DNA of 38,096 nt from positions 1 through 38,096 of the forward strand of contig NZ_FRBN01000029.1 of assembly GCF_900142625.1 (NCBI RefSeq). The letters run 5' to 3'. Origin of the DNA: Roseovarius marisflavi. GTDB lineage: Bacteria; Pseudomonadota; Alphaproteobacteria; Rhodobacterales; Rhodobacteraceae. Shown here in pieces: positions 8,920 through 18,063 of the stretch. Position 1 is the first letter of the stretch; each line of letters begins with the position of its first letter. Made by a program: the position numbers and the translations under genes. Under the pieces are notes generated by a model. That model had not been told where the DNA came from and ran no database searches. It saw nothing but the letters and a program-made list of their open reading frames with translations.

Positions 8920-11226
8920 ATGAGTGATTTAGTCGATGACCCCAAGATGCTGCCCGAGGCCGTGCCAGAGACGCTGCGCCGCGCAATTGGCGAGCGCTAT
9001 CTGACCTATGCGCTCTCGACGATCATGCACCGGGCCCTTCCCGACGCGCGCGACGGTCTCAAGCCGGTGCACCGGCGCATCCTTTTCGCGATGCGCGAAC
9101 TGCGGCTGAGTTCGACCGGGGGGTTCCGCAAATCCGCCAAGATCAGCGGCGACGTGATGGGCAACTATCACCCGCATGGTGACGCGGCGATCTATGACGC
9201 CATGGCCCGCCTCGCCCAGGATTTCGCGGTGCGCTATCCGCTGGTCGATGGTCAGGGCAATTTCGGCAATATCGACGGCGATAACCCCGCCGCCAGCCGC
9301 TATACCGAGGCCCGGATGACCGCCGTCGCCGAGGCGATGCTTGACGGGCTCAACGAAAACGCGGTTGATTTTCGCGACAATTACGACGGCACCCTGACCG
9401 AGCCGGTCGTTCTTCCGGCCAGCTTTCCGAACCTTCTGGCCAATGGCTCAAGCGGGATTGCGGTCGGCATGGCCACCAATATCCCGCCGCATAACATCGC
9501 CGAATTGGTCGATGCTTGCCTGCATCTGATCAAAACGCCGGATGCGCGCGACGACACGCTGTTGAACTATATTCCGGGCCCCGACTTTCCCACCGGCGGG
9601 GTCATCGTCGAGCCGCCGGAAAACATCGCACAGGCCTATCGCACCGGGCGCGGGTCGTTCCGGCTGCGCTGTAAATACGAGGTCGAGGATCTTGGCCGCG
9701 GCCAATGGCAGATCGTGGTCACCGAGATCCCCTATCAAGTCCAGAAATCCAAGCTGATCGAAAAGATCGCCGAGCTGATCCAGACCCGCAAGGTGCCTAT
9801 CCTCGCCGATGTGCGCGACGAAAGCGCCGATGACATCCGTCTTGTGCTTGAACCGCGCTCAAAGAATGTCGAACCCGAGGTTCTCATGGGGATGATGTAT
9901 CGCAACTCCGATCTCGAGCTGCGGTTTTCGCTCAACATGAACGTGCTGATCGACGGGGTCACGCCCAAGGTCTGTAGCCTCAAGGAGGTTCTGCGCGCCT
10001 TCCTCGATTTCCGCCAAGAGGTTCTGATCCGGCGCTCGCATCACCGGATGGAAAAGATCGACCACCGGCTCGAGGTTCTTGAGGGGCTGATCGTCGCCTT
10101 TCTTAACCTTGATCGGGTGATCGACATCATCCGCTATGACGACGATCCCAAGGCCGCTCTCAAACGCGAGGATTGGGGCCAGAGCTTTGTGCGCGCCACC
10201 TCTGAGGCCGATTATGTCTCGCCCCCCGTGGGCGGTGAGGACGGGCTGACCGAAATTCAGGCCGAAGCCATCCTCAACATGCGCCTGCGCAGTTTGCGCC
10301 GCCTCGAAGAAATGGAACTCAAGCGCGAGCGTGACGCCCTGATGGCCGAGCGCGCCGGGCTTGAAGACCTGCTTGACGACGCGGCCCTGCAATGGGCGGC
10401 GATTTCGGATCAGCTCCGCGAGGCCAAGAAAACCTTTGGCAAGGATCACGTCTGGGGCGCGCGCCGCACCCGCTTTGCCGAGGCCGGCGAAGTCGAAGAG
10501 GTTCCACTTGAGGCGATGATCGACCGCGAGCCGATCACCGTGGTCTGTAGCGAAATGGGCTGGATCCGCGCGCTGACCGGCCATATCGACCTGAACCGCG
10601 AGCTTAAGTTCAAGGATGGCGACGCGCCGCGTTTCATGTTCCATGCCGAAACCACCGACCGGCTTTTGGTGTTCGGCTCGAACGGACGGTTTTATACGGT
10701 GAGCGCCTCTAACCTGCCCGGCGGGCGCGGCATGGGCGAACCGCTGCGCCTGATCGTCGATCTGCCGAATGAGGCCGCGATTGTCGATCTGTTCATCCAC
10801 AAACCGGGCCGCAAGATACTTGTCGCGTCAAGCGCGGGCGACGGGTTTATCGTGCCCGAAGACGATGTGATCGCCCAGACCCGCAGCGGCAAACAGGTGC
10901 TCAACGTGCGCGGCGATGTCCGCGCGCAGGTCTGTCATCCGGTCACCGGTGATCACGTGGCCTGCGTTGGCGAAAACCGCAAGGTTCTGGTGTTTGCGCT
11001 TGATGAATTGCCCGAACTTGGCCGCGGCAAGGGCGTGCGCTTGCAGAAATACAAGGATGGCGGGCTAAGCGATGCCACCACCTTTACGCTGGCCGAGGGG
11101 CTAAGCTGGCTTGATCCGGCGGGCCGTACCCGCACCGAAACCGACCTGACCGAATGGTTTGGCAAGCGCGCCGGGTCTGGCCGCATGGCGCCACGTGGCT
11201 TTCCGCGCGACAACCGATTTACATAA
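8920..11226 (+). CDS. parC: DNA topoisomerase IV subunit A
   Basis: DNA cleavage/rejoining subunit of topoisomerase IV, the chromosome decatenase; 768 residues. The breakage domain contains RYTEARMT with catalytic Y128, and the helix-turn region HPHGDAAIYDA at residues 84-94. The C-terminal beta-pinwheel region (about 500 onward) is short and lacks an obvious intact GyrA box, which with the length and N-terminus (MSDLVDDPKMLPEAVPETLR) argues for ParC rather than GyrA. The ATG at 8920 is chosen from homologue N-termini; no strong Shine-Dalgarno is seen, and in-frame starts exist upstream. At the two main quinolone-resistance positions it has Ala89 and Asp93 where E. coli has Ser80 and Glu84. 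Monocistronic. Confidence 0.95.
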   Translation: MSDLVDDPKMLPEAVPETLRRAIGERYLTYALSTIMHRALPDARDGLKPVHRRILFAMRELRLSSTGGFRKSAKISGDVMGNYHPHGDAAIYDAMARLAQDFAVRYPLVDGQGNFGNIDGDNPAASRYTEARMTAVAEAMLDGLNENAVDFRDNYDGTLTEPVVLPASFPNLLANGSSGIAVGMATNIPPHNIAELVDACLHLIKTPDARDDTLLNYIPGPDFPTGGVIVEPPENIAQAYRTGRGSFRLRCKYEVEDLGRGQWQIVVTEIPYQVQKSKLIEKIAELIQTRKVPILADVRDESADDIRLVLEPRSKNVEPEVLMGMMYRNSDLELRFSLNMNVLIDGVTPKVCSLKEVLRAFLDFRQEVLIRRSHHRMEKIDHRLEVLEGLIVAFLNLDRVIDIIRYDDDPKAALKREDWGQSFVRATSEADYVSPPVGGEDGLTEIQAEAILNMRLRSLRRLEEMELKRERDALMAERAGLEDLLDDAALQWAAISDQLREAKKTFGKDHVWGARRTRFAEAGEVEEVPLEAMIDREPITVVCSEMGWIRALTGHIDLNRELKFKDGDAPRFMFHAETTDRLLVFGSNGRFYTVSASNLPGGRGMGEPLRLIVDLPNEAAIVDLFIHKPGRKILVASSAGDGFIVPEDDVIAQTRSGKQVLNVRGDVRAQVCHPVTGDHVACVGENRKVLVFALDELPELGRGKGVRLQKYKDGGLSDATTFTLAEGLSWLDPAGRTRTETDLTEWFGKRAGSGRMAPRGFPRDNRFT

Positions 11227-11244
11227 GGCGAGCGAGGGCTCGGT

Positions 11245-12123
11245 TTAGTCGCCCAGAGAAAGGGTATGCTCGCGCAGCCATTCCATGAAACCGCGCGGAT
11301 CGTTTTCAAGCATCTTCATGCGCTCATCGCTGATCGGGGCACCGACAACCGGCTTTTGCGGCCGGTTGCAGCTATGCACCACCTCATGCAGCAACAGCCC
11401 CTGGCGCAGGGTCGGTGAAATCCGGTTCGCCATCTGATACCAGCGCGAATTCGAGCCGGGAAAAAAGATCGGCACCACGGTCGCACCCGACCGGCGGATC
11501 ATCTGCGCGGTGAAAACGTTCCATTCCCGCTCGACGGCGGGGCCGAACATCGTGTCGCTAGAGGCCACGACGCCCGAGGGAAAGACGCTGATCAGCCCGC
11601 CCTCTTTCAGGTGGGCCATGGAATTGGCACGCATCTCGACCGATTTGCGCTGTGCGTCGGGTTCATGCGGGAAGGGCACCGAGATCATGTAAGAGGCCGC
11701 AACCTCGTCGATTCCGGTCAAAAGCGCGCGCGTCAGTATCTTGTAATCGCTGCGCCGCCGCCCGATCAGATCGGCCAGGATCATCCCGTCGACAAGACCA
11801 TGCGGGTGGTTTGCCACCACCACGACCGGCCCCTCAAGCGGGATATGCGCAATTTCTTCGTCCGGGGTCAGAAGCGGGATGCCCATTGTATCCAGCGCCG
11901 CGCGCCAGAATGCCTGACCGGTGGGCGCACCGCGCTTTTCGAATTTGCGGATCATGCCGACAATCGCCAGCTTGCCCGTCAACCACTCCATCGTGCGGAT
12001 GATGACAGAGGTCATCTTGCTGTCGAAACTATTGGCATAGGTCAGGCTGCGGCGGTCATATTTGGTGAATAAGACCGTTTTGCCGGACTGATCGCCGGGC
12101 TCGTGCTGCGCCTTGATGCTCAA
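11245..12123 (-). CDS. Lysophospholipid acyltransferase family protein
   Basis: Predicted acyl-CoA/ACP-dependent glycerolipid O-acyltransferase. The key block VVVANHPHGLVDG, near residue 110 of the chosen frame, carries the H-x5-D catalytic pair of the NHP-type branch (related to OlsA/hemolysin-like acyltransferases). FPSGVVASSD and PIFFPGSNSR correspond to the later substrate blocks. The start is uncertain: the open frame reaches back into the HPr gene, so I place it at TTG 12123 (GGAG just upstream, 49 nt after the HPr stop); the ATG at 12015 is an alternative. It follows HPr in the same direction and may be read through from the PTS operon. Exact substrate unknown. Confidence 0.85.
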   Translation of the reverse strand: MSIKAQHEPGDQSGKTVLFTKYDRRSLTYANSFDSKMTSVIIRTMEWLTGKLAIVGMIRKFEKRGAPTGQAFWRAALDTMGIPLLTPDEEIAHIPLEGPVVVVANHPHGLVDGMILADLIGRRRSDYKILTRALLTGIDEVAASYMISVPFPHEPDAQRKSVEMRANSMAHLKEGGLISVFPSGVVASSDTMFGPAVEREWNVFTAQMIRRSGATVVPIFFPGSNSRWYQMANRISPTLRQGLLLHEVVHSCNRPQKPVVGAPISDERMKMLENDPRGFMEWLREHTLSLGD

Positions 12124-12172
12124 ATGCTCCGTCCCTGTTTCGCTTCTATCGCCGACACGGGGGGCCGCGCCG

Positions 12173-12451
12173 TCACATATCCTCGCCAAAGCGGTCTGCC
12201 ACCAGTGCCGCCACCGCATCCGCAAGCGGCCCGGCATCCGGCCCCGCGATTTCGACGTCAATAGTGCTTCCTTTGGCTGCTGCCAACATCAAAAGCCCCA
12301 TGATGCTATCCCCAGAGGCGGATTGACCGCTGTGGGACACCTCTGCCACCGCATCAAATCCTTCGACCACCTCAACCAGCTTGGCCGCCGCGCGGGCATG
12401 CAGCCCCTTCTCGTTCACGATCTTAAGCTGCCGGGTTATCTTGTCTGTCAT
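12173..12451 (-). CDS. HPr phosphocarrier protein of a regulatory PTS
   Basis: 92 residues. The phosphorylatable histidine is H18 in GLHARAAAK, and the regulatory serine is S49 in SASGDSIMG, the target of HPr kinase. In alphaproteobacteria this HPr works with EI(Ntr), EIIA(Ntr) and an EIIA(Man)-like protein in signalling, not sugar import. No EIIB/C/D permease is present nearby, consistent with that. It lies 12 nt after the EIIA gene, in the same operon as the HPr kinase. Confidence 0.95.
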   Translation of the reverse strand: MTDKITRQLKIVNEKGLHARAAAKLVEVVEGFDAVAEVSHSGQSASGDSIMGLLMLAAAKGSTIDVEIAGPDAGPLADAVAALVADRFGEDM

Positions 12452-12463
12452 GATATTACTTTC

Positions 12464-12856
12464 TCAGTCAGCCGACACATTGTGGCTATCTATATACTTG
12501 CGCCCTGCCTCGAGCGCCGCGCGCACCGCATCGGGCACACTCATCTGGCGGCTTTTCGCCAGCTTGATCAACATCGGAAGATTGGCCCCGTAAAGAATAC
12601 GGCGGTTGTCGGGTCGGCACGCCCGAAGCGACAAATTCGACGGCGAGCCGCCAAAGATATCGGTCACAATAACAACCCCGTCACCGGTATCGACCGCATC
12701 CGCCGCCGCACAGATTTCATCCTGTTTCAGCGCGCGATCATGATCCCCCTCGATCATGATGGCCACAATACCGGTTTGGGCGCCCACCACGTGTTCGACC
12801 GCCTTGAGATATTCGCGGGCAAGCCCGCCATGTGCCACGATCACAATGCCGATCAA
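12464..12856 (-). CDS. PTS EIIA component, mannose family (regulatory)
   Basis: 130 residues, LIGIVIVAHGGLAREYL at the N-terminus; H9 in the V-A-H-G motif is the expected phosphorylation site. TDIFGGSPSNL near 76 is conserved in EIIA(Man). The start is the unusual TTG at 12856, supported by GAGG five bases upstream and by homologues beginning M-I-G-I-V-I-V. An ATG-like upstream extension would run into rapZ. Only the IIA domain is present; IIB, IIC and IID are absent, so it is predicted to act as a phosphorylation-dependent regulator. It sits 7 nt after rapZ. Confidence 0.92.
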   Translation of the reverse strand: MIGIVIVAHGGLAREYLKAVEHVVGAQTGIVAIMIEGDHDRALKQDEICAAADAVDTGDGVVIVTDIFGGSPSNLSLRACRPDNRRILYGANLPMLIKLAKSRQMSVPDAVRAALEAGRKYIDSHNVSAD

Positions 12857-12863
12857 GACAGCC

Positions 12864-13799
12864 TCACTCCCTCGGTTGCGGCCCGGCGCCGTCGGGCACA
12901 CCGTGCCGCTCAAGCTCTCTGTGCCTTATTGACACCTGCCAGCCATCCTCTGCAAGGCTTTGCGCAAAAGTTTCTGCCATGCACACGCTTCGATGCTGTC
13001 CGCCGGTACAGCCAAACCCGATCGACAGATAGGCCTTGCCCTCGGCCTCATAGGCCGGAAGCAAGAGGTGCACCAGATCCCCTGTCCGCGCACAGAACGC
13101 TTCAAACCGCTCATCCCTGCGCACATATTCGGCCACCTCGTCCGACCGCCCATCAAGCCCGCGCAGGGCCGGTTCCCAATACGGGTTTTGCAGAAACCGG
13201 CAGTCAAGCACCATATCCAGACCGCGCGGCAGGCCGCGTTTATACGAAAACGAATGCACCGACACCGCAAGCCGGGCCGCACCCTTCGGGGCAAACCAGC
13301 GTTCAAGCTCGGCCCGCAGATCATGCGGGGACATCTCGGATGTATCGATCAGGATATCCGCCCGCGCCCGCACCGGTCTCAACAGGTCAAACTCGCGCGC
13401 GATACCCATTCCGGGGCTTTCGGCCGGCGCAAGCGGATGGCGGCGCCGGGTCTCGGAAAACCGCCGGAACAAAACGTCCGCACTGCAATCGAGGTAAAGC
13501 ACCTGCAACGGCACGCCCGCGTGCCAATCGCTTCGGTCAATCACCTCGATCAGGGCAGCCGTCGAGAAATCGCGATTGCGCACGTCCACCCCAAGCGCCA
13601 GCGGCTTTTCGGGCGCGTGCCCCTCAAGCAGGCGCGGCAACAGCGATAGCGGCAGGTTGTCGATCGCCTCATAGCCCATATCCTCAAGCACCCGGATCGC
13701 CGTCGTGCGCCCCGCCCCTGACGGGCCGGTCACCAGCACAAGCCGATTGGCCGCCATATCGGGAATCGCAAGATCGGGTTCAACTGCGCCGCCAGGCAT
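12864..13799 (-). CDS. rapZ: RapZ-family nucleotide-binding protein
   Basis: 311 residues. Walker A GPSGAGRT lies at residues 25-32 and the family signature [16 protein letters not shown] near 260. The internal region [20 protein letters not shown] is also typical. In E. coli RapZ guides RNase E to the small RNA GlmZ to control glucosamine-6-phosphate synthesis. GlmZ is not known outside enterobacteria, so in this organism the role may be limited to sensing cell-wall precursors or nucleotides (inference). The start is supported by AAGGAGA six bases upstream. Located between hprK and EIIA in the conserved alphaproteobacterial order. Confidence 0.95.
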   Translation of the reverse strand: MPGGAVEPDLAIPDMAANRLVLVTGPSGAGRTTAIRVLEDMGYEAIDNLPLSLLPRLLEGHAPEKPLALGVDVRNRDFSTAALIEVIDRSDWHAGVPLQVLYLDCSADVLFRRFSETRRRHPLAPAESPGMGIAREFDLLRPVRARADILIDTSEMSPHDLRAELERWFAPKGAARLAVSVHSFSYKRGLPRGLDMVLDCRFLQNPYWEPALRGLDGRSDEVAEYVRRDERFEAFCARTGDLVHLLLPAYEAEGKAYLSIGFGCTGGQHRSVCMAETFAQSLAEDGWQVSIRHRELERHGVPDGAGPQPRE

Positions 13800-13810
13800 T
13801 CGGGTCTCCT

Positions 13811-14248
13811 TCAGGCCAATTTGCCATGTTTAAGATAGAGAAGTAGTGCTGCGGCCAAGTGAGGAAAAGCGGATTTTCGCACAGAGGGAATATCCAGACC
13901 AAAAATCACCTCGTGCCGCAAGGGCGGCAGTCGCTCGGCCTCTTCGTTATCCATGTCGACGATCAACGCCAGCGGCTGTGCCGTGACCCGCGGCAGATGC
14001 AAAATACCCATGCCACGCGCCTCGATCTGGCCTGCTATGGCCTCGGGTGCGGTGGCCAGAACCTGCGCGCCGTCGCGCCAAAGGCGCGTTCGGTCATCCG
14101 CAACAAGATCGGCGCCAAGCGCGAGAAGGTGCAGCGCAAGCCCCGATTTACCACGTCCCGCCGCCCCACGGATAAGGACCGCGCGGCCCGAATGGGCAAC
14201 GCAAGTGGCATGCACGATGATCTCGGAAGGGTCCGCCGTGTCGCTCAC
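13811..14248 (-). CDS. hprK: HPr kinase/phosphorylase, short alphaproteobacterial form
   Basis: About 145 residues, against roughly 310 in Firmicutes: only the C-terminal catalytic domain is present, as is normal in alphaproteobacteria. It shows the P-loop [12 protein letters not shown], the acidic DDRT, and [10 protein letters not shown] matching the HprK signature. It phosphorylates and dephosphorylates HPr on serine. I place the start at GTG 14248, 4 nt beyond the chvG stop; an ATG at 14311 would overlap chvG by about 59 nt and would add a non-conserved N-terminus. The link to ChvG in one operon suggests that envelope or pH sensing and PTS signalling are connected. Confidence 0.9.
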   Translation of the reverse strand: MSDTADPSEIIVHATCVAHSGRAVLIRGAAGRGKSGLALHLLALGADLVADDRTRLWRDGAQVLATAPEAIAGQIEARGMGILHLPRVTAQPLALIVDMDNEEAERLPPLRHEVIFGLDIPSVRKSAFPHLAAALLLYLKHGKLA

Positions 14249-14252
14249 CGGA

Positions 14253-15965
14253 TCAGACCGGCAAACCCACGACGAAACGCGCGCCAAGCGGCTCGGATGT
14301 GGCATCTGCATGGGTCGGGCGGATATTCTCGGCCCAGATCACACCATCATGCGCCTCGACGATCTGCTTGGAAATCGCCAGGCCGAGACCGGAGTTATTG
14401 CCGAAATCACCCTCGGGGCGTTCCGAATAGAACCGCTGAAACACCTTCTCAAGCGCCTGATCGGGGATGCCGGGGCCGGTGTCTTCGACCACGACAAGCA
14501 CCCGGTTGGCCCGGCGCCGTGCCCAAAGCCGGATCGCATCACCCTCTTCACAAAAACTGATCGCGTTGGTGATCAGGTTGACGAAAACCTGCGCCAGACG
14601 CGCCTCAAGCCCGGTGATGACAATCGGCTGACTTGGGAAATCCGCGATAAACTCTATGCCCTTCTTGTCAGCCTCTTCGCCAAGGTACTGGCCAAGATTG
14701 CGCAGCATGTGCAGCAGATCGAAGGATTCCTGCTCTTCTTTCACAAGCTCGCTATCGAGCCGCGAGGCGTTGGAAATATCGCTGACAAGGCGGTCAAGGC
14801 GGCGCACGTCGTGCTCGATCACCTCAAGCAGGCGCTCGCGTTGATCGTCGCGCTTGGCAATCCGCATCGTGCCCACGGCCGAACGCAAGCTGGCCAGCGG
14901 GTTCTTGATCTCATGCGCCACATCGGCCGCGAATTGTTCGTTTCCGTCAATCCGGTGATAGAGCGCGGATACCATACCGCGCAAAGCCCCGGAAAGCCGC
15001 CCGATTTCATCCGGCCGCGCCGTCAGGTCAGGGATGCGAATGCGCCCTTTGGCGCCCTTTCCGCGATTGCGCTCGCGGCCGATTTCGGCCGCCATCGCCA
15101 GATCGGCAAGCGGATTGGAAATGGTAGAAGCCAGAATGAGGCTAAGCCCGACCGACACCAGCGTCGCGATCAGGAACATCTGCAACACGCGCTCGCGCTC
15201 GGCGCGCGCCAGTTTGTCGATCTCTCCGGTGGCATTGGCAAGCGCCACAACCGCAACCGGCTCCCCCAACTGCATCACAGGGGCCGCAACCGACAAGACC
15301 GTGCCAAGCACCGTCTCACCAGTTTGCACCTGAATGCCGTCATTGACGGCCATATCCACCATGTCGCGCGCCAAATCTTCAACCGAGCGCTGACGACCGT
15401 CGCGTTCTGCGCCGGAAAACGGCGCCGAAAGACGATCCCAGACCCGGCTCAGAAAGTCGGTCATCGGGGTCGCTGGCAGGTCACGCGCCGCCCCGAGCCG
15501 CGCCGATGTACCAACCTTGTGACCCGCCAAAACGCCCGTGCGGTCAAAAATGTACACCTCGGTACCCGCATGAATGTTGAGCCGCGACAGCGTGTCTTCG
15601 ATATCAAGACCATCACCGCTCATCAGGCTCACAGGCGCACCAGCAGGCAGGCGCGCCTCGACCACATCGGCGATAAGGGCGGTCTGCCCGATCAGACTAT
15701 CGGCGCGTTGCAATGCGAGATTGTCATGCGACGAGTTGAGATAGAGAATCCCGACCACCAGAACATTGAGAGCGATCAGGTTAAAGGTGATGATCTTGCG
15801 TGTCAGCGAAGATTCGCGAAACGAAAACCACCCCCGCTGCGCACGATGCGCAGTGAGTTCGGTTTCGTCCACCCGGTCGGGTGCAACGAAATCATCCCCA
15901 AGGACAACATCGTTATCCTGTCGCTGCGCCATATTGCGCACCCCTATCCCCTCGGCGAGAGCCAT
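14253..15965 (-). CDS. chvG: ChvG-type sensor histidine kinase
   Basis: 570 residues. There is an N-terminal cytoplasmic tail, TM1 at about 57-77, a periplasmic sensor region to about 260, TM2 at 261-281, HAMP at about 283-335, and a HisKA dimerisation domain with H351 in FAADVAHEIKNPLASL. A HATPase domain follows with NLITNAISF (N box), DTGPGIP (G1) and NSGLGLAISK (G2). ChvG/ExoS senses acid or cell-envelope stress in Rhizobiales and Rhodobacterales. Its ATG overlaps the chvI stop (TAATG), so translation is coupled. Upstream of hprK. Confidence 0.96.
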   Translation of the reverse strand: MALAEGIGVRNMAQRQDNDVVLGDDFVAPDRVDETELTAHRAQRGWFSFRESSLTRKIITFNLIALNVLVVGILYLNSSHDNLALQRADSLIGQTALIADVVEARLPAGAPVSLMSGDGLDIEDTLSRLNIHAGTEVYIFDRTGVLAGHKVGTSARLGAARDLPATPMTDFLSRVWDRLSAPFSGAERDGRQRSVEDLARDMVDMAVNDGIQVQTGETVLGTVLSVAAPVMQLGEPVAVVALANATGEIDKLARAERERVLQMFLIATLVSVGLSLILASTISNPLADLAMAAEIGRERNRGKGAKGRIRIPDLTARPDEIGRLSGALRGMVSALYHRIDGNEQFAADVAHEIKNPLASLRSAVGTMRIAKRDDQRERLLEVIEHDVRRLDRLVSDISNASRLDSELVKEEQESFDLLHMLRNLGQYLGEEADKKGIEFIADFPSQPIVITGLEARLAQVFVNLITNAISFCEEGDAIRLWARRRANRVLVVVEDTGPGIPDQALEKVFQRFYSERPEGDFGNNSGLGLAISKQIVEAHDGVIWAENIRPTHADATSEPLGARFVVGLPV

Positions 15966-16666
15966 TATTCCTCGTTGTACCTGTAACCGATACCATAAAG
16001 CGTTTCGATCGCCGAGAATTCAGCATCGGCCATCCGCAATTTCTTGCGCAGACGCTTGATGTGACTGTCGATGGTGCGATCATCGACGTAAACCTGATCG
16101 TCATAGGCCACATCCATCAGCTGATCGCGGCTTTTGACAAAACCGGGGCGCTGCGCAAGCGCCTGCAGCAGCAGGAATTCGGTCACGGTCAGCGACACAT
16201 CCTGGCCTTTCCAGCTTACCGAGTGACGCAGCGGGTCCATCCGCAGCTCGCCACGCTCGATCACCTTGGTTTCCTCGGTATCGGCCACGACGTCGCCGTT
16301 ATTGGCATCCTGACGACGCAGAAGCGCGCGGATGCGTTCCACCAGAAGACGCTGCGAGAACGGCTTTTTGACATAATCGTCCGCGCCCATGCGCAGGCCG
16401 AGAACCTCGTCGATCTCATCGTCTTTCGAGGTCAGAAAAATTACCGGCATCTGCGATTTCTGGCGCAGACGCTGCAACAGGTCCATGCCATCCATGCGCG
16501 GCATCTTGATGTCCAGCACGGCCATATCCGGCAGCTTCTTGCTGAAGGCATCAAAGGCCTGCTGGCCATCATTGTAGGTTTCAACCTCAAAGCCTTCGGC
16601 CTCGAGCGTCATTGATACGGATGTCAGAATATTCCTGTCATCGTCCACAAGGGCGATTTTCGACAT
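15965..16666 (-). CDS. chvI: ChvI-type response regulator
   Basis: OmpR/PhoB-family regulator of 233 residues. The receiver domain has D8/D9/D10, phospho-acceptor D52 ([11 protein letters not shown]), T79 and K101. The winged-helix DNA-binding domain ends in [17 protein letters not shown] and [10 protein letters not shown]. It pairs with ChvG and is the first gene of the minus-strand operon chvI-chvG-hprK-rapZ-EIIA-HPr. The start has AAGGAAC about 7 nt upstream. Autoregulation is usual in the family. See the direct repeat at 16768-16783. Confidence 0.97.
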   Translation of the reverse strand: MSKIALVDDDRNILTSVSMTLEAEGFEVETYNDGQQAFDAFSKKLPDMAVLDIKMPRMDGMDLLQRLRQKSQMPVIFLTSKDDEIDEVLGLRMGADDYVKKPFSQRLLVERIRALLRRQDANNGDVVADTEETKVIERGELRMDPLRHSVSWKGQDVSLTVTEFLLLQALAQRPGFVKSRDQLMDVAYDDQVYVDDRTIDSHIKRLRKKLRMADAEFSAIETLYGIGYRYNEE

Positions 16667-17143
16667 AGATTTGTTCCTTTTACTGCTCAGATTACCTGCT
16701 TTTTTTCGCTACTATGCTCTGGTTTGGCGCATCCAATCAATCCAAATCTGCGAATCAGCCCCCAAGCGACGCCCCATTGACGCAAATAAATCTTAGGAAT
16801 GGCTAAATTGACTCACTTTTCCCGCAGGCCGTGATTGCTGAACTCGCCAGCAGCCGCTTGGTTGCGCGATTTTCCGTGGGAATGTGCCTGCCGCGCCAAA
16901 TCGCCCTGTTTTCGCGAAAAATCAGCGCGTTAAGAGGCGCCTGAGCGGGCAAATCTCTGACCGCCCCCCATCGTTGCGCCCTATCGCGCGGACATGGCCG
17001 ACCATAAACTTGAAAATCATGGCCTTCGGACGTGTGACACCGCATCCGCTTGAAGAACAGCGATCACAGGGCCGGGCGATGCCTGCCAAAACCGGATTGG
17101 TCCACGTTAACCGATGCCGCCAGGCCTTTTCGGATATCCGCAG
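16667..17143. other. 477-nt gene-free region upstream of chvI
   Basis: No convincing gene on either strand: the open frames here are short and composition-driven. On the minus strand a weak promoter-like pair (TTGATT, 18 nt, CATAGT) lies about 30-60 nt before chvI. Two GACGC copies spaced 11 nt start to start lie at 16768-16772 and 16779-16783 (GCGTC on the minus strand), a spacing suited to an OmpR-type dimer. In many relatives pckA lies divergently here; no trace of it is visible. Confidence 0.5.
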
Positions 17144-17917
17144 CTACATAATCATAATGCCCCGCCGGATCAGGTTAAGCCCGGCGATCAAGAGCACCCA
17201 AAGCGTCATCCGGCGAAACGCCGCCTGATCGAACCGATCCTGAAGCCGAAAGCCGATCCAGATCCCCAAAAGCGCCGGTGGCGTCATTCCAAGCGAGAGC
17301 GGCACTGTCTCGACCCGAAGCACACCCGAGCCGATATGTGCCCCCACAAGCGCCAATGCACCGAGGCCATAGATCACGCCCTGCACGCGCATCTGTTCGG
17401 TCTTTTCCGTGCCCCGCGCCGTCAGCATCGCCACCGTCGGCGGGCCCCACATGCCCGAAATGCCGCCAAACACCCCGGCAAGCGCGCCCATCGCCGCCTC
17501 GCCCTTTGGCCCCTGATCAGGTGACAGGCGCAATCCTCGCCCAAACAGCGTCGAGAGCGCATAAAGCGTGATCAGCGGCCCGATGAACAACAGCATCCCC
17601 GAAGGCGGCAAGACCGGCACCAACTGTGCCGCCAGCACCATCACCACGCCGCCCACGACCAGGAACACCCGGAACCGGCGCACCGAGGCCAGGGCGGCGC
17701 GCGTGCCCTGGCGCAGGGCCTGCCAGAGATTGGTGGCCAGCGTCGGCAGGATCAGCGCCGCCAGCGCCAGATCAGGCGCCATGACCGAGCTAAGCCCGGC
17801 CATCATCACCGTCGGCATGGCAAAGCCGACCACGCCCTTGACCATGCCCGCACAGATCACCACGCCAAAGGCAAAGGCCCAGACCCAGAGCGGCCCGATA
17901 TCAAAAAATGCTTCCAT
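17144..17917 (-). CDS. TauE/SafE (TSUP) family permease
   Basis: 257 residues with about eight hydrophobic helices and two glycine-rich repeats, GMVKGVVGFAMPTV near 24-37 and GVFGGISGMWGPPTV near 148-162, which are the hallmark of the TSUP family. It is an inner-membrane protein. Members export or import sulfite, sulfoacetate or other organosulfur or carboxylate anions; the substrate cannot be assigned. It is oriented away from mcd. It stands where pckA is often found next to chvI in related genomes. Confidence 0.88.
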   Translation of the reverse strand: MEAFFDIGPLWVWAFAFGVVICAGMVKGVVGFAMPTVMMAGLSSVMAPDLALAALILPTLATNLWQALRQGTRAALASVRRFRVFLVVGGVVMVLAAQLVPVLPPSGMLLFIGPLITLYALSTLFGRGLRLSPDQGPKGEAAMGALAGVFGGISGMWGPPTVAMLTARGTEKTEQMRVQGVIYGLGALALVGAHIGSGVLRVETVPLSLGMTPPALLGIWIGFRLQDRFDQAAFRRMTLWVLLIAGLNLIRRGIMIM

Positions 17918-17964
17918 GACCCCCTCTTAACATGCCCGCTAGTGCGGCACTGCAGAAAATCAAT

Positions 17965-18012
17965 GCGCAACTTTCAATCAAAAACATCATCCTTTTCGTA
18001 AAATAGTTGCGC
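17965..18012. promoter_or_regulatory. 8-bp inverted repeat upstream of mcd
   Basis: GCGCAACT at 17965-17972 and its exact reverse complement AGTTGCGC at 18005-18012 have centres 40 nt apart in the 146-nt TSUP-mcd divergent gap. They are too far apart for a tight hairpin but suited to two bound regulator units. Inference only. Confidence 0.35.
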
Positions 18013-18063
18013 TGCACCTGCGAAGTAGATAGAACAAGCCGCAACCACGAAAGGACGCGTTAA

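Noticed and set aside
13953..15986. Plus-strand open frame of 677 codons opposite chvG and hprK
   Set aside because: Its sequence has no domain, and the minus strand encodes a complete histidine kinase with all motifs. Long antisense frames are expected at this GC content.
16803..17045. 80-codon minus-strand frame upstream of chvI, considered as a pckA remnant
   Set aside because: No PckA motif can be seen in it or in any other frame of the gap.
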